DNA of 64,000 nucleotides. Source: Mycolicibacterium flavescens. GTDB taxonomy: Bacteria; Actinomycetota; Actinomycetes; Mycobacteriales; Mycobacteriaceae. The DNA is taken from NCBI GenBank assembly GCA_900637135.1, contig LR134353.1, forward strand, positions 1,178,001-1,242,000, given 5' to 3'. A model generated the notes under the pieces. It was not told the origin of the DNA and did no database searches. It saw only the letters and a list, made by a program, of their open reading frames with translations. This document shows positions 13,738 through 23,256 of this stretch, piece by piece. A program made the position numbers and the translations under genes. Within the stretch, counting starts at the first letter, position 1, and the number at the start of each line of letters is the position of its first letter.

Positions 13738-15198
13738 ATGGACATCGAAGACGAAGGCCTGCACCCCGCGTGGTGGACGTTGATCCTCGTGGTCATACTC
13801 GCCGCCGCCATCTGGCTGACGTACGCCCTGTTCGTCGGCGCCTTCAGGGCGACCGAGACGGTCACGCTGACATCTGACCGCTCGGGTCTGGTGATGGAAA
13901 CCGACGCCAAGGTCAAGTTGCGCGGCGTGCAGGTCGGTCGGGTCTCCGCAATCCAGGGTGGCAGCCAGCCGGTGGCGTTGAAGCTGGAGATCGACAAGGA
14001 CAAGCTCCAGTTCATCCCGTCCAACGTCGAGGCGCAGATCCGGGCGACGACGGTGTTCGGGGCCAAGTTCGTCGATTTGATCTATCCGAACGATCCGAGT
14101 TCACAGCACCTGGCCGCCGGTCAGGTGATCGAGTCGCGCAACGTCACCGTCGAAGCCAACACGGTGTTTCAAAACATCGTCGACGTGCTCGAACAGATCG
14201 ACCCGGCCAAGCTCAACAGCACGCTGTACGCGCTCGCCGAGGGGGTCCGGGGTCAGGGCGAGCTGATCGGTCAGGCCACCACTGACGCGAATCAGGTTCT
14301 GCTCGAAGTCAATCCGCGCTACGAGACGGTGACCGCCGACTTGCGCGCGCTGCGGGATTTCAACGACACGTACAGCGCTGCGGCACAGGACATTCTGAGC
14401 ACCTTGGACGCGCTCAGCACGACGAGCACCACGATCACCGCCCAGGCCAGCCAATTGGACGCGCTGCTGATGGCCACCATCGGGCTCTCCAACAGCGGAA
14501 TCAACCTGCTGGCGCCGAACCAGGCGAACCTGATCAAGTCCATCAACGTGCTCGAGCCGACGACGAACCTGCTGTACAAGTACAGCCCGGAGTACACCTG
14601 CCTGCTGACCGGCGCGAAGACCCTGCTGGACACCGGCGGGTACGACGCGCCGGGTGGTAACGGCCGGACCCTGGTGCTGGATGTGGCCCTGGGCGTCGGT
14701 GACGACCCGTACCGATACCCCAATCACCTGCCGATCGTCGGCGCCAAAGGCGGGCCGGGCGGTAAGCCAAGTTGCGGCTCGCTGCCCGACGTCGCGCAGA
14801 ACTGGCCAGTGCGCAACCTCGTCACCAACACCGGGTTCGGCACCGGAATCGACTGGCGGCCCAACCCCGGCATCGGTTTCCCCGGATACGCCAACTATCT
14901 GCCGACCACCCGTGCGGTGCCCGAACCGCCGAGCGTGCGCAACCTGTTCGGCGGACCCGCGATAGGTCCGATCCCGTACCCGGGAGCCCCGGCTTACGGT
15001 GCCGATCTGTACGCCGACGACGGCACCCCACTGTGGCCGGGCCTGCCGGCCGCACCGCCGCCGATGGCACCGCGGGATCCCGGTCCCACACCGGGTTCGG
15101 AGCCGTTCATCGTCCACTCGCCGGCCCAGGTGCAGCCCACGCCGCTGCGACCGACACCGCTGCCGACGCCGGCACGACCGGGCCCCCCGTTCGGATGA
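13738..15198 (+). CDS. mceA: Mce-family lipid-transfer protein A
   Basis: A 486-residue single-pass envelope protein. One membrane helix (residues 12 to 35) is followed by the MCE domain (about 40 to 125, ETVTLTSDRSGLVMETDAKVKLRGVQVGRV), a helical needle-forming region, and a long Pro-rich C-terminus starting near PGGNGRTLVLDVALGVGDDPYRYP. That C-terminal block strongly resembles M. tuberculosis Mce1A/Mce2A rather than Mce3A/Mce4A, so this is an Mce1/Mce2-type operon. The start is ATG 13738; a TTG at 13732 is unlikely. The six MceA-F proteins assemble as a hexamer that shuttles lipids across the periplasm. Confidence 0.95.
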   Translation: MDIEDEGLHPAWWTLILVVILAAAIWLTYALFVGAFRATETVTLTSDRSGLVMETDAKVKLRGVQVGRVSAIQGGSQPVALKLEIDKDKLQFIPSNVEAQIRATTVFGAKFVDLIYPNDPSSQHLAAGQVIESRNVTVEANTVFQNIVDVLEQIDPAKLNSTLYALAEGVRGQGELIGQATTDANQVLLEVNPRYETVTADLRALRDFNDTYSAAAQDILSTLDALSTTSTTITAQASQLDALLMATIGLSNSGINLLAPNQANLIKSINVLEPTTNLLYKYSPEYTCLLTGAKTLLDTGGYDAPGGNGRTLVLDVALGVGDDPYRYPNHLPIVGAKGGPGGKPSCGSLPDVAQNWPVRNLVTNTGFGTGIDWRPNPGIGFPGYANYLPTTRAVPEPPSVRNLFGGPAIGPIPYPGAPAYGADLYADDGTPLWPGLPAAPPPMAPRDPGPTPGSEPFIVHSPAQVQPTPLRPTPLPTPARPGPPFG

Positions 15199-15226
15199 TC
15201 CACGACGCCATGAGAGGTGACACGCC

Positions 15227-16267
15227 ATGTCCAGCATGAACGCCAGGGTTCGCCGAGACGCGGTGCGTCTCGGCGTGTTCCTGGCTGTCTGCCTGCTCGG
15301 CGTGTTCGGACTGTTCGCGGTCTTCGGCGAGATGCGCTTCGGGGAGGCCACCAACAGCTATGTCGCCGAGTTCACCAATGTCACCGGCCTGGAGAACGGG
15401 GACTTCGTGCGCATCGCCGGCGTCGAGGTCGGCAGCGTGGAAAAGGTTGCCATTCAACCGGATACCACCGCACGGGTCGAGTTCAACGCGGACCAGTCGG
15501 TGGTGCTGACCGAAGGCAGCAGGGCCGTCATCCGATACGACGACCTCATCGGCGGCCGTTATCTGGCACTCGAGGAGGGCGTGGGCGGAGTCAAGAAGCT
15601 CGAGCCCGGCGGCACGATTCCGTTCGCCCGCACGTCTCCGGCGCTCGACCTCGACGCGCTGATCGGCGGCTTCCGCCCGCTGTTCCGTGCACTGGATCCA
15701 GATCAGGTCAACGCGCTGTCGAGTCAGCTGATCCACGCGCTACAGGGGCAGGGCGCGACCATCAACTCGTTCCTGTCCCAGACCGCAGCGCTGACAACGA
15801 CTTTGGCGGACCGGGACCGGCTGATCGGGGACGTCATCGTCAACCTCAACGTGGTGCTGGGGTCGCTCGGCGACCAGAACGACCAGTTCGCGAAGGCCGT
15901 CGACGCGCTCAGCGAACTGGTCGGGACGCTCGCGGAACGCAGAGCGGACATCAGCAACGGGCTGGCGTACACCAACGAAGCGGCCGGAACCGTCGCGGAC
16001 CTGTTGGACCAGGCCCGGCCACCGTTGCGCAAGGCGGTCCAGGAAACGGACCGTGCTGCGGGGATCGTGGTGGCTGACCACGAGTACTTCGACAACCTGC
16101 TGAACACCCTGCCGGATGCCCATCAAGCGCTGGCGCGGCAAGGGCTTTACGGCGATTTCTTCAACTTCTATCTCTGCGACATCGTGCTCAAACTCAATGG
16201 CAAGGGCGGCCAGCCGGTGTACGTGAAAGTCGCCGGGCAGTCCACCGGGAGGTGTGCGCCGCGATGA
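15227..16267 (+). CDS. mceB: Mce-family lipid-transfer protein B
   Basis: A 346-residue Mce protein, the length I recall for M. tuberculosis Mce1B. The membrane helix is at residues 13 to 34 (LGVFLAVCLLGVFGLFAVFG), the MCE domain at about 43 to 120 (AEFTNVTGLENGDFVRIAGVEVGSVEKV), and a long coiled region of heptad-like helices follows, ending in the conserved FFNFYLCDIVLKL near the C-terminus. It lacks the Pro-rich tail of the other subunits. AGAGGTG lies 7 nt before the ATG; the 28-bp gap after mceA is the longest within the core operon. It is coupled to mceC through ATGA. Confidence 0.95.
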   Translation: MSSMNARVRRDAVRLGVFLAVCLLGVFGLFAVFGEMRFGEATNSYVAEFTNVTGLENGDFVRIAGVEVGSVEKVAIQPDTTARVEFNADQSVVLTEGSRAVIRYDDLIGGRYLALEEGVGGVKKLEPGGTIPFARTSPALDLDALIGGFRPLFRALDPDQVNALSSQLIHALQGQGATINSFLSQTAALTTTLADRDRLIGDVIVNLNVVLGSLGDQNDQFAKAVDALSELVGTLAERRADISNGLAYTNEAAGTVADLLDQARPPLRKAVQETDRAAGIVVADHEYFDNLLNTLPDAHQALARQGLYGDFFNFYLCDIVLKLNGKGGQPVYVKVAGQSTGRCAPR

Positions 16268-17616
16268 GGTCCTTCTCGGAACGGAATCAGACCGTCATCG
16301 GAGCTATCGGGCTCGCGTTGACGATCGGCATCGTGCTCGGGGCGCTGAACTACGACCGGCTGCCGTTCTTGCAGGGCAGCGAGTACTCGGCCTACTTCGC
16401 CGAGGTGGGCGGGCTGCAAGCCGGTAAGGCCGTGCGTGTTTCGGGATTCGAGGTCGGCCGGGTCAAATCGATCGAGCTGGACGGACCGCGCGCCCTGGTG
16501 ACGTTCACCGTCGACAGCGACATCCGGCTGGGTGATCGCACCGAGGCGGCGATCAAGACCGAGGGGCTGCTGGGCACGAAGATCCTCGAGGTCACCTCCC
16601 GCGGCGACGGCCGGCAGGAGGGCACGATCCCGCTCGACCGCACGAGGTCGCCCTATGAGCTGCCAGATGCGCTGGGCGAGTTGGCCACGGCGATCAGCGG
16701 TTTGAACACCGACCAGTTGTCCGAATCGCTGCGGGTGTTGTCGGCCACGTTCTCCGACACTCCACCGGAGTTGAAGATCGCGATCGAGGGCGTGGCGCGG
16801 TTCTCCGACACGCTGAACGAACGTGACGCCCAGTTGCGCGGGCTGCTCGGCAACGCCGACAAGGCCACCAAGGTGCTGGCCGAGCGCAGCAATCAGATCG
16901 TGAGTCTGGTGACCGACACCAACGCGCTGCTGGCTGAGCTGCAAAACCAAAGCGCCGCACTCGATGAGATCTCGGGCAACATCTCGGCGCTCAGCGGGCA
17001 GCTGCAGGGTTTCATCGGCGAGAACCGCGAAACCCTTCGGCCCGCTTTGGACAAGCTCAACGGCGTGCTGACGATCATCGACAATCGCAAGGAACGCGTG
17101 CAGAAGTCGCTCTCGTTGCTGACCGACTATGTGATGTCGCTGGGTGAATCGGTGTCGGGCGGCCCGTTCTTCAAGAACTACGTCGCCAATCTGTTGCCCG
17201 GCCAGTTCCTTCAGCCGTTCATCGATGCCGCATTCTCCGACCTCGGCCTGGATCCCAATGTGAAGCTGCCGTCCGAGCTGTCCGACCCGCAGGTCGGTCA
17301 GCCGGGTACACCGGCGCTGCCGGTGCCCTTCCCGCGGACAGGTCAAGGCGGTGAACCGCGGCTGACGGTCCCCGACGCCATCACCGGCAATCCCGGCGAT
17401 CAGGCGTGTGGGCCGCCCGGGCTGCCGTTGCCGGGGCCCGGCTGCTATCCATACCGCGAGCCGCTGCCGGCACCGCCCCCAGGCGGGCCGCCGCCGGGAC
17501 CGCCCGCCGAGGCGCCGCCGGCCATGCGCTCGACCGCGGACCCGACACCATCTCCGGTCGCGGTGCCCGCTCCCGGTGGGCAGGCCCACCTTTCATCGTC
17601 GGAGGCCGGACGATGA
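16264..17616 (+). CDS. mceC: Mce-family lipid-transfer protein C
   Basis: A 450-residue Mce subunit. The membrane helix is at residues 12 to 31 (VIGAIGLALTIGIVLGALNY), followed by the MCE domain (EYSAYFAEVGGLQAGKAVRVSGFEVGRVKSIEL), helical repeats with RDAQLRGLLGNADKATKVL, then a C-terminal Gly/Pro-rich tail of about 100 residues (PLPAPPPGGPPPGPP). The ATG at 16264 overlaps the mceB stop (ATGA); a GTG at 16252 would only add four residues inside mceB. The tail is disordered and probably extracytoplasmic. It is coupled to mceD. Confidence 0.94.
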   Translation: MRSFSERNQTVIGAIGLALTIGIVLGALNYDRLPFLQGSEYSAYFAEVGGLQAGKAVRVSGFEVGRVKSIELDGPRALVTFTVDSDIRLGDRTEAAIKTEGLLGTKILEVTSRGDGRQEGTIPLDRTRSPYELPDALGELATAISGLNTDQLSESLRVLSATFSDTPPELKIAIEGVARFSDTLNERDAQLRGLLGNADKATKVLAERSNQIVSLVTDTNALLAELQNQSAALDEISGNISALSGQLQGFIGENRETLRPALDKLNGVLTIIDNRKERVQKSLSLLTDYVMSLGESVSGGPFFKNYVANLLPGQFLQPFIDAAFSDLGLDPNVKLPSELSDPQVGQPGTPALPVPFPRTGQGGEPRLTVPDAITGNPGDQACGPPGLPLPGPGCYPYREPLPAPPPGGPPPGPPAEAPPAMRSTADPTPSPVAVPAPGGQAHLSSSEAGR

Positions 17617-18938
17617 CGCGGGGTGCGCGCATCATGTTGGCCGTTGCGCTGGTCGTGATACTCGCCGCCGGCGCTGTCGTGTTGTTGCGCAACACCGGAG
17701 CGATCAACCGCACACACGTCGTCGCCTACTTCGACAACGCCAACGGCATCTACCCCGGCGACGACGTCAACATCGTCGGCGTCCCCGTCGGCAAGATCGA
17801 ATCCATCGAACCGCAGCCCGACCGGGTCAAGATCTCGTTCTGGTACGACAGCAAGCACAAGGTGCCTGCCGACGCCAAGGCCGCGATCCTGTCGCCGACA
17901 TTGGTGACAGCGCGCGCCATCCAACTGACCCCGCCCTACAGCGGCGGACCGGTGATGGGCGACGACACGGTGATCCCGCAGTCGCGCACCGCCGTTCCGG
18001 TGGAATGGGACGAGGTCCGACAACAGTTGCAGAAGCTCGCCGAGACGCTGCAGCCCACCGAGCCCGGCGATGTCAGCCCGTTGGGATCGGTCATCAACAC
18101 CACCGCCGACAACCTGCGCGGTGAAGGCGCCAACATCCGCGACACCGTCATCAAGCTGTCGCAGGCCGTGACCGCGCTTGGCGATCACAGCACCGACATC
18201 TTCTCCACGGTCAAGAACCTGGCGACCCTGGTCTCGGCACTGCAGGACAGCACCGACGTGATGCGTCAGCTCAACCAGAACCTCGCGTCCGTGACCGGAC
18301 TGCTGGCCAACGATCCCGGCGAAGTCGCCGACGCGCTGCGCGACCTCAACAACGTCGTCGGGGAAGTGCAGACCTTCGTCGCCGACAACCGTGAAGCGCT
18401 GGGCACCACGTCGGACAAGCTGGCGGGGGTGACCCAGGCGCTGACCGACAGCCTTGGCGAGCTCAAGCAGTTCCTGCACGTGGCCCCCAACACGCTGCAG
18501 AACTACGTCAACATCTGGCAGCCCGCCCAGGGGGCGGTGAGCAGCTTGCCGATGCTCAACAACTTCGCCAACCCGATTTCGTTCCTGTGCGGCGGAATTC
18601 AGGCCGCATCCCGGCTGAATGCCGAGCAGTCGGCGAAGCTGTGCGTGCAGTACATGGCGCCGATCCTGAAGAACCGCCAGTACAACTTCCTGCCCATCAT
18701 GCAAAACGTCTTCTCCGGTGCCACGACGCGGCCCAATGAGCTGACCTACAGCGAGGACTGGCTGCGGCCGGATTACATTCCGCCGCAACCTGTCCCACCC
18801 GCAGCACCGCCGCCTCCGTCGGCGCAGGCGGCACCACCCGCACCGGCCGGCCCGCCGCTGGCGGCCGAGGCGCCGGTCTCGACGAACCCGGCCGACGGTC
18901 TGCACGGCATGATGGTGCCCCAGGGGGTCGGCCCATGA
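17613..18938 (+). CDS. mceD: Mce-family lipid-transfer protein D
   Basis: A 441-residue Mce subunit. The membrane helix is very near the N-terminus (MLAVALVVILAAGAVVLLRN), then the MCE domain with YFDNANGIYPGDDVNIVGVPVGKIESIEP, a helical segment with QLNQNLASVTGLLANDPGEVADAL, and a Pro/Ala-rich tail of about 60 residues. ATG 17613 overlaps the mceC stop (ATGA). The open frame continues upstream inside mceC, but those residues lack family character. It is slightly shorter than M. tuberculosis Mce1D (about 530 residues as I recall), mostly in the tail. Confidence 0.94.
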   Translation: MTRGARIMLAVALVVILAAGAVVLLRNTGAINRTHVVAYFDNANGIYPGDDVNIVGVPVGKIESIEPQPDRVKISFWYDSKHKVPADAKAAILSPTLVTARAIQLTPPYSGGPVMGDDTVIPQSRTAVPVEWDEVRQQLQKLAETLQPTEPGDVSPLGSVINTTADNLRGEGANIRDTVIKLSQAVTALGDHSTDIFSTVKNLATLVSALQDSTDVMRQLNQNLASVTGLLANDPGEVADALRDLNNVVGEVQTFVADNREALGTTSDKLAGVTQALTDSLGELKQFLHVAPNTLQNYVNIWQPAQGAVSSLPMLNNFANPISFLCGGIQAASRLNAEQSAKLCVQYMAPILKNRQYNFLPIMQNVFSGATTRPNELTYSEDWLRPDYIPPQPVPPAAPPPPSAQAAPPAPAGPPLAAEAPVSTNPADGLHGMMVPQGVGP

Positions 18939-20089
18939 TGCGGCGCAGGATTTTTCGTCCAGTAGCGGTGGTGGCCGTGTCGGCGGCGCTGCTGTCGGGC
19001 TGTTCCGACTGGCAGGGGCTGAACTCGCTTCCGTTGCCGGGCGTCGAGGGCACCGGCCCGGGTGCGTTCACGATTCAGGCGCAGATGCCCGACGTGGACA
19101 ACATCGAGCCGAATTCCCGTGTCCGGGTTGCCGATGTGAACGTCGGCACCGTGCGCAGGATCGAGCGTCAGGGCTGGCATGCGCTGGTGACGATGGAACT
19201 CAACGGTGACGTCGAACTGCCCGCCAATGCGACGGCCAAGCTGGGGCTGACAAGCCTGTTGGGGTCGTTGCACATCGAGTTGGCCCCGCCGACCGACGCG
19301 CCCCCGACGGGCAAGCTGAAAGAGGGCTCGCTGATTCCGCTCGAGTCGTCGAGTGCCTACCCGAGCACCGAACAGGCGCTGGCCGCAGTGGCGCTGCTGC
19401 TCAACGGCGGCGGGATCGGCAATATCTACGACATCACCGAAGCGCTCAGTGTCGCGTTCACCGGCCGCGAGAACGACCTGCGCAGCCTCATTGAGCAGCT
19501 CGACATCGCGATCGGGCACCTCGATGACCAGAAGCAGGACATCATCGAGGCCACCGAGAGCCTGAACAATCTGATGGGTCAGATCGCCGAGCAGAAGCCG
19601 GTGGTGGACAAGGCCTTACGAACCATTCCCGATGCCCTGGTCGTGCTCAGGGATCAGCGGCAGAACCTGGCTGAGGTGCTGACCCAGCTGGGTAGGTTCA
19701 GCGCGTTGGCCGCCGACTCGATCAACCAGACCAAAGACGCTCTGGTGCAAGAGCTCAAGGACCTGGGCGTGGTGCTGGAGGAGTTGGCCGATGCCGGTCC
19801 CGCGTTGACCCGCGCGCTGAGCTTCTTGCCGACTTTCCCGTTCCCGAAGGAGACGTTGCTCAATTGGATGCGCGGCGACTACGCGAACCTGACGTTGGTC
19901 GTCGACCTGACGTTGAGCAGAATCGATTCGGCCTTCTTCACCGGAACGCGGTTCGAGTGCAACCTGACCTGGCTGGAGCTGCAGTGGGGCCGCACCATCG
20001 GCCAGTTCCCGAGCCCGTGCAACCACCATGTGCCGCCACCGGGCGGCAACCCGTTGGTCGCTCCGTATCGCTGGGATCAGGGGCCGTAG
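18935..20089 (+). CDS. mceE: Mce-family lipoprotein E
   Basis: A 384-residue lipoprotein subunit of the Mce complex (LprK/LprL type). The signal peptide ends in the lipobox LLSGC with Cys23 as the expected lipidated residue, and the mature protein starts SDWQGLNSLPLPGVEG. The MCE domain covers about residues 45 to 125 (NIEPNSRVRVADVNVGTVRRIERQGW), followed by long helices. Lipid anchoring on the outer face of the membrane is standard for MceE. ATGA coupling to mceD is at 18935-18938, and the stop is separated from mceF by one base. Confidence 0.96.
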   Translation: MMRRRIFRPVAVVAVSAALLSGCSDWQGLNSLPLPGVEGTGPGAFTIQAQMPDVDNIEPNSRVRVADVNVGTVRRIERQGWHALVTMELNGDVELPANATAKLGLTSLLGSLHIELAPPTDAPPTGKLKEGSLIPLESSSAYPSTEQALAAVALLLNGGGIGNIYDITEALSVAFTGRENDLRSLIEQLDIAIGHLDDQKQDIIEATESLNNLMGQIAEQKPVVDKALRTIPDALVVLRDQRQNLAEVLTQLGRFSALAADSINQTKDALVQELKDLGVVLEELADAGPALTRALSFLPTFPFPKETLLNWMRGDYANLTLVVDLTLSRIDSAFFTGTRFECNLTWLELQWGRTIGQFPSPCNHHVPPPGGNPLVAPYRWDQGP

Positions 20090-20090
20090 C

Positions 20091-21590
20091 ATGCGAATGA
20101 CCCGTCAGATCCTCATTCAGATGGCCATCTTCTCGGCCATCGCGATCATTGCGTTGAGCGTCATGATCTTTGGGTACATGCGGTTGCCGACTCTGCTCGG
20201 CGTGGGGCAGTACCGTGTCACGCTCGAATTGCCGGAGACCGGCGGGCTGTATCCGCGGGGCAACGTCACCTACCGCGGTGTGCAGGTCGGTGAGGTGAAA
20301 AGCGTCGATCTCACCGACAGGGGAGTCGAGGCGGTGCTGTCGCTGGACTCCGACGTCAGCATCCCCGCCGACCTCGAAGCCGAGGTGCACAGCGTGTCCG
20401 CCGTCGGCGAGCAGTACGTCCAGCTGCTCCCCCGTAGCGGCGATGGTCCGGAGTTGAGGGACGGCGATGTGATCCCGTTGGACCGCACCAGGGTTCCGAC
20501 GGATATCAATACGGTGCTCGACGATACGGCCCGGGGACTGCAGGCGATTCCGCAAGAGAACTTGAGGACCGTCGTCGACGAGGCCTATACCGCGGTGGGC
20601 GGGCTCGGCCCCGAACTGCGCCGGCTGGTCCAGGGGAGCGCCACGCTGGCCATTGATGCCCGCAAGAACCTCGACCCGCTGCTCACACTGATCGACGAGT
20701 CCAAGCCGATACTTGACACCCAGACCGAGACTTCCGGCTCCATTCAGGCGTGGGCGGCGAACCTGGCGAGCATCAGCGGTCAACTGCAGAGCCAGGATCC
20801 GGCGGTGTCGGGAATCCTGGCCAAGGGGCCGGGGGCCGCCGACGAGGTGCGCGCCCTGTTCGAACGACTGCAGCCGACCCTGCCGATCGTGTTGGCCAAC
20901 CTGGTCAGCATCGGAGAGGTGGCTCTCGCTTACCAGCCGAGCCTCGAGCAGCTGCTGGTCTTGTTGCCGCAGGGCACCGCGGTCACACAGGCGGTGGGCG
21001 TGCACAAGCGCAATACCAAGCAGGACTACATGGGCGACTCGCTCATCTTCAACCTCAATGCGATCCTGCCCGCGCTGCCCGCGCCGCTGCCGCTGCCGCC
21101 GCAGAACCTGCCGCCGCCGTGTACGACGGGGTTCCTGCCCGCCCAGCAGCAGCGCGTGCCGGTCTTCGAGGACTACCCCGACCGGCCGGTGGGCGATCTG
21201 TATTGCCGGACGCCGCAGGATGCGCCGTTCAACGTCCGTGGCGCGCGCAACCTGCCGTGTATCACGGTGCCGGGCAAGCGGGCTCCGACGTGGCAGATGT
21301 GCGAGAGCAACGAGCAGTACGTGCCGCTCAACGACGGCTACAACTGGAAAGGTGATCCGAACGCGACCCTCTCGGGGCAGCCGATCCCGCATGTGCCCCC
21401 GGATGTGCCCGTCGCCATCACGCCGCCTCCGCCGGGTACGCCGCCGCTGCCCGTCGCGGCCGCCGAATATGACCCCGCTTCCGGCGAATACGTGGGACCG
21501 GACGGCAAGGTGTACACCCAGTCCAACCTGGCAAACGGTGCGGCCGGCGAGCGGCCGTGGCAGTCGATGCTCGTCCCGCCGGGGAGCTGA
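20091..21590 (+). CDS. mceF: Mce-family lipid-transfer protein F
   Basis: A 499-residue Mce subunit that ends the core operon. The membrane helix is at residues 9 to 28 (QMAIFSAIAIIALSVMIFGY), the MCE domain begins at ELPETGGLYPRGNVTYRGVQVGEVKSV, followed by helices and a Pro-rich C-terminal region with several Cys (PPPCTTGF, LYCRTPQ, LPCITVPG, QMCESNEQ) that probably form disulfides outside the membrane. ATG 20091 is one base after the mceE stop. A 142-bp gap separates it from the Mce-associated genes, so an internal promoter there is possible. Confidence 0.95.
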   Translation: MRMTRQILIQMAIFSAIAIIALSVMIFGYMRLPTLLGVGQYRVTLELPETGGLYPRGNVTYRGVQVGEVKSVDLTDRGVEAVLSLDSDVSIPADLEAEVHSVSAVGEQYVQLLPRSGDGPELRDGDVIPLDRTRVPTDINTVLDDTARGLQAIPQENLRTVVDEAYTAVGGLGPELRRLVQGSATLAIDARKNLDPLLTLIDESKPILDTQTETSGSIQAWAANLASISGQLQSQDPAVSGILAKGPGAADEVRALFERLQPTLPIVLANLVSIGEVALAYQPSLEQLLVLLPQGTAVTQAVGVHKRNTKQDYMGDSLIFNLNAILPALPAPLPLPPQNLPPPCTTGFLPAQQQRVPVFEDYPDRPVGDLYCRTPQDAPFNVRGARNLPCITVPGKRAPTWQMCESNEQYVPLNDGYNWKGDPNATLSGQPIPHVPPDVPVAITPPPPGTPPLPVAAAEYDPASGEYVGPDGKVYTQSNLANGAAGERPWQSMLVPPGS

Positions 21591-21732
21591 CGCTGAACTT
21601 TGCAGCATCGATACCGGCGCGGACGTGTGCCGTTTCGCGGGCAGGTTCCGACGCTATGGTGTCGGACACGTAAGTTGTAGTCGACCTGTCTACCCGACCA
21701 CGACCTGGCCCGTGGGCCGCAGAGGAACTTAG

Positions 21733-22455
21733 ATGGCAGACGAGACCACACCCGGCAAGGACGCCGCGGCCGAAGGTCCCGAGTCCACGACACCTGCCGA
21801 GACGGCACCGGCTGCTTCGGTGACACCCGCTGCTTCGACGACACCGACTGCGTCGACAACAGAGGCCGCCGACACGACAGAGGCCGCCGACACGACAGAG
21901 GCTGCCGGAGGCGCCGAGGATTACGACGCCGCCGAGGATGAAGCGGAGCCCGCCCCGCTTAAGGCGCCGATGTCGCACGTCCGGTTGGCGACGATCGTCG
22001 GCCTGGTGGTCGTGGTGGCCCTCGCGGCGCTGACGGGCTGGCTCGGATACCGGGCGTACGAGTCGCGGCAGGCCGAGGATCTGCGCAACCTCTTCCTGCA
22101 GGTCGGTCGGCAGGGCGCGCTGAACCTCACGACGATCAGCCACGAGCACGCTGAGCAGGATGTGCAACGTGTCCTGGACTCGTCGACCGGAACGTTCTAC
22201 GACGATTTCCAGGCCCGCGCGCAACCGTTCGTCGAGGTCGTCAAGCAGGCGCAGTCGAAGTCGGAGGGCGAGATCGCCGAGGCGGGGATCGAGTCGTTGA
22301 ACGACAACGAGGCCAAGGTTCTGGTCGCGGTGACCGTCAACACGACCAATGCCGGTGCGCCCGAGCAGGCGCCGCGGTCCTGGCGGATGAGGATCTCGGT
22401 GCAGAAGACCGGCGAGGACGAGGCCAAGATTTCGAATGTGGAGTTCGTACCGTGA
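21733..22455 (+). CDS. Mce-associated membrane protein (Mam)
   Basis: A 240-residue single-pass membrane protein of the Mce-associated family (like M. tuberculosis Rv0177/Rv0178 after mce1). Residues 1 to about 78 are a Thr/Ala/Glu-rich disordered cytoplasmic tail with an 18-bp DNA repeat (21856-21909) coding DTTEAA units. The membrane helix is LATIVGLVVVVALAALTGWL, and the extracytoplasmic NTF2-like domain follows. Homologous Mce-associated proteins are needed for stability of Mce complexes. It is coupled to the next Mam gene by GTGA at 22452. Confidence 0.88.
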   Translation: MADETTPGKDAAAEGPESTTPAETAPAASVTPAASTTPTASTTEAADTTEAADTTEAAGGAEDYDAAEDEAEPAPLKAPMSHVRLATIVGLVVVVALAALTGWLGYRAYESRQAEDLRNLFLQVGRQGALNLTTISHEHAEQDVQRVLDSSTGTFYDDFQARAQPFVEVVKQAQSKSEGEIAEAGIESLNDNEAKVLVAVTVNTTNAGAPEQAPRSWRMRISVQKTGEDEAKISNVEFVP

Positions 22456-23249
22456 GCAATAGACATCGACTTCCGCGGCGCAAGCGAAACAACGACGCCA
22501 CCGACGAGGCCGCCGAGAAGGGCACGACGCCGGCATCCGAGGCGGTCGAGCTGACGGAATCGACGGCCGAGACGACGGCCGCGCCTGCGGAGAAGACCGA
22601 GGCAGTGGAGAAGACCACGGCCGCGGAGGACCCCCCGGCGGCCGAAACGACCGAGTCAGCGGAGACGACCGAGCCCGCCACGAGCGAGCCGGCCACGACC
22701 GAGCCGGCCACGACCGAGCCGGCCACGACCGAGCCCGCCACGACCGAGCCCGCCGGCAAGGGAGGCATCAACTGGGCCCGCGTCTTCGCCTTCGGCGTGC
22801 TGCCCGCCCTCGCGCTGCTGCTGGCAGGCGGAGCCGGTTATCTGAAGTGGGTCGACAACTCCGTGCGCAACGCGGACGCGGCGCGCGCCGAATCGGTCCA
22901 GGCCGCCAAAGACAGCACGGTGGCGATGCTGTCGTACAAGCCGGACACCGTCGAACAGCAGCTCAACGATGCACGCTCCCTGTTGACAGGCGAGTTCGAG
23001 GAGTCCTACACCGGGCTCATCAACGACGTGGTGATCCCCGGCGCACAGCAGAAGCAGATCTCCGCAGTGGCTTCCGTTCCGGCGGCCGCATCCGTGTCGG
23101 CCGACTCCGAGGAGGCTGTGGTCCTGGTGTTCGTCAACCAGACCGTGGTCATGGGGCAGGACGCGCCGACGGATACCGCCTCGAGCGTGCGGGTGACGTT
23201 GGAAAAGATCGACGGCGACTGGCTCATCTCGAAGTTCGAGCCGGTGTAG
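22452..23249 (+). CDS. Second Mce-associated membrane protein (Mam)
   Basis: A 265-residue paralogue of the preceding protein. The N-terminal basic start (SNRHRLPRRKR) leads into an acidic Thr/Glu/Ala tail containing a 15-bp tandem repeat (22671-22757) that codes EPATT units, then a membrane helix (VFAFGVLPALALLLAGGAGYL) and an extracytoplasmic domain with the paired motif SYKPDTVEQQLNDARSLLTG typical of these proteins. The GTG at 22452 overlaps the previous stop. Repeat copy number is likely to vary between strains. It ends 7 nt before the epoxide-hydrolase-like gene, which may be cotranscribed. Confidence 0.88.
   Translation: MSNRHRLPRRKRNNDATDEAAEKGTTPASEAVELTESTAETTAAPAEKTEAVEKTTAAEDPPAAETTESAETTEPATSEPATTEPATTEPATTEPATTEPAGKGGINWARVFAFGVLPALALLLAGGAGYLKWVDNSVRNADAARAESVQAAKDSTVAMLSYKPDTVEQQLNDARSLLTGEFEESYTGLINDVVIPGAQQKQISAVASVPAAASVSADSEEAVVLVFVNQTVVMGQDAPTDTASSVRVTLEKIDGDWLISKFEPV
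22671..22757 (+). repeat. 15-bp tandem repeat inside a Mam gene
   Basis: Nearly six in-frame units of GAGCC(G/C)GCCACGACC, three of them identical (22686-22730), encode EPATT repeats in the cytoplasmic tail. In-frame length variation would be tolerated. Confidence 0.85.
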
Positions 23250-23256
23250 GGGCGTA

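Noticed and set aside
14101..15354. 417-codon open frame on the minus strand across mceA and the start of mceB
   Set aside because: Spans two certain plus-strand genes and has shadow-type composition.
17445..18905. 486-codon open frame on the minus strand opposite mceD
   Set aside because: It is an antisense shadow caused by high GC at third positions; the protein has no family character and the plus-strand Mce protein is certain.
19938..21608. 556-codon open frame on the minus strand opposite mceF
   Set aside because: Same GC-frame artefact; Arg/His/Gln-rich nonsense composition opposite a certain gene.
22671..22757. Short regular repeats considered as a CRISPR array
   Set aside because: The 15-bp units are directly adjacent without spacers and encode EPATT repeats in frame.
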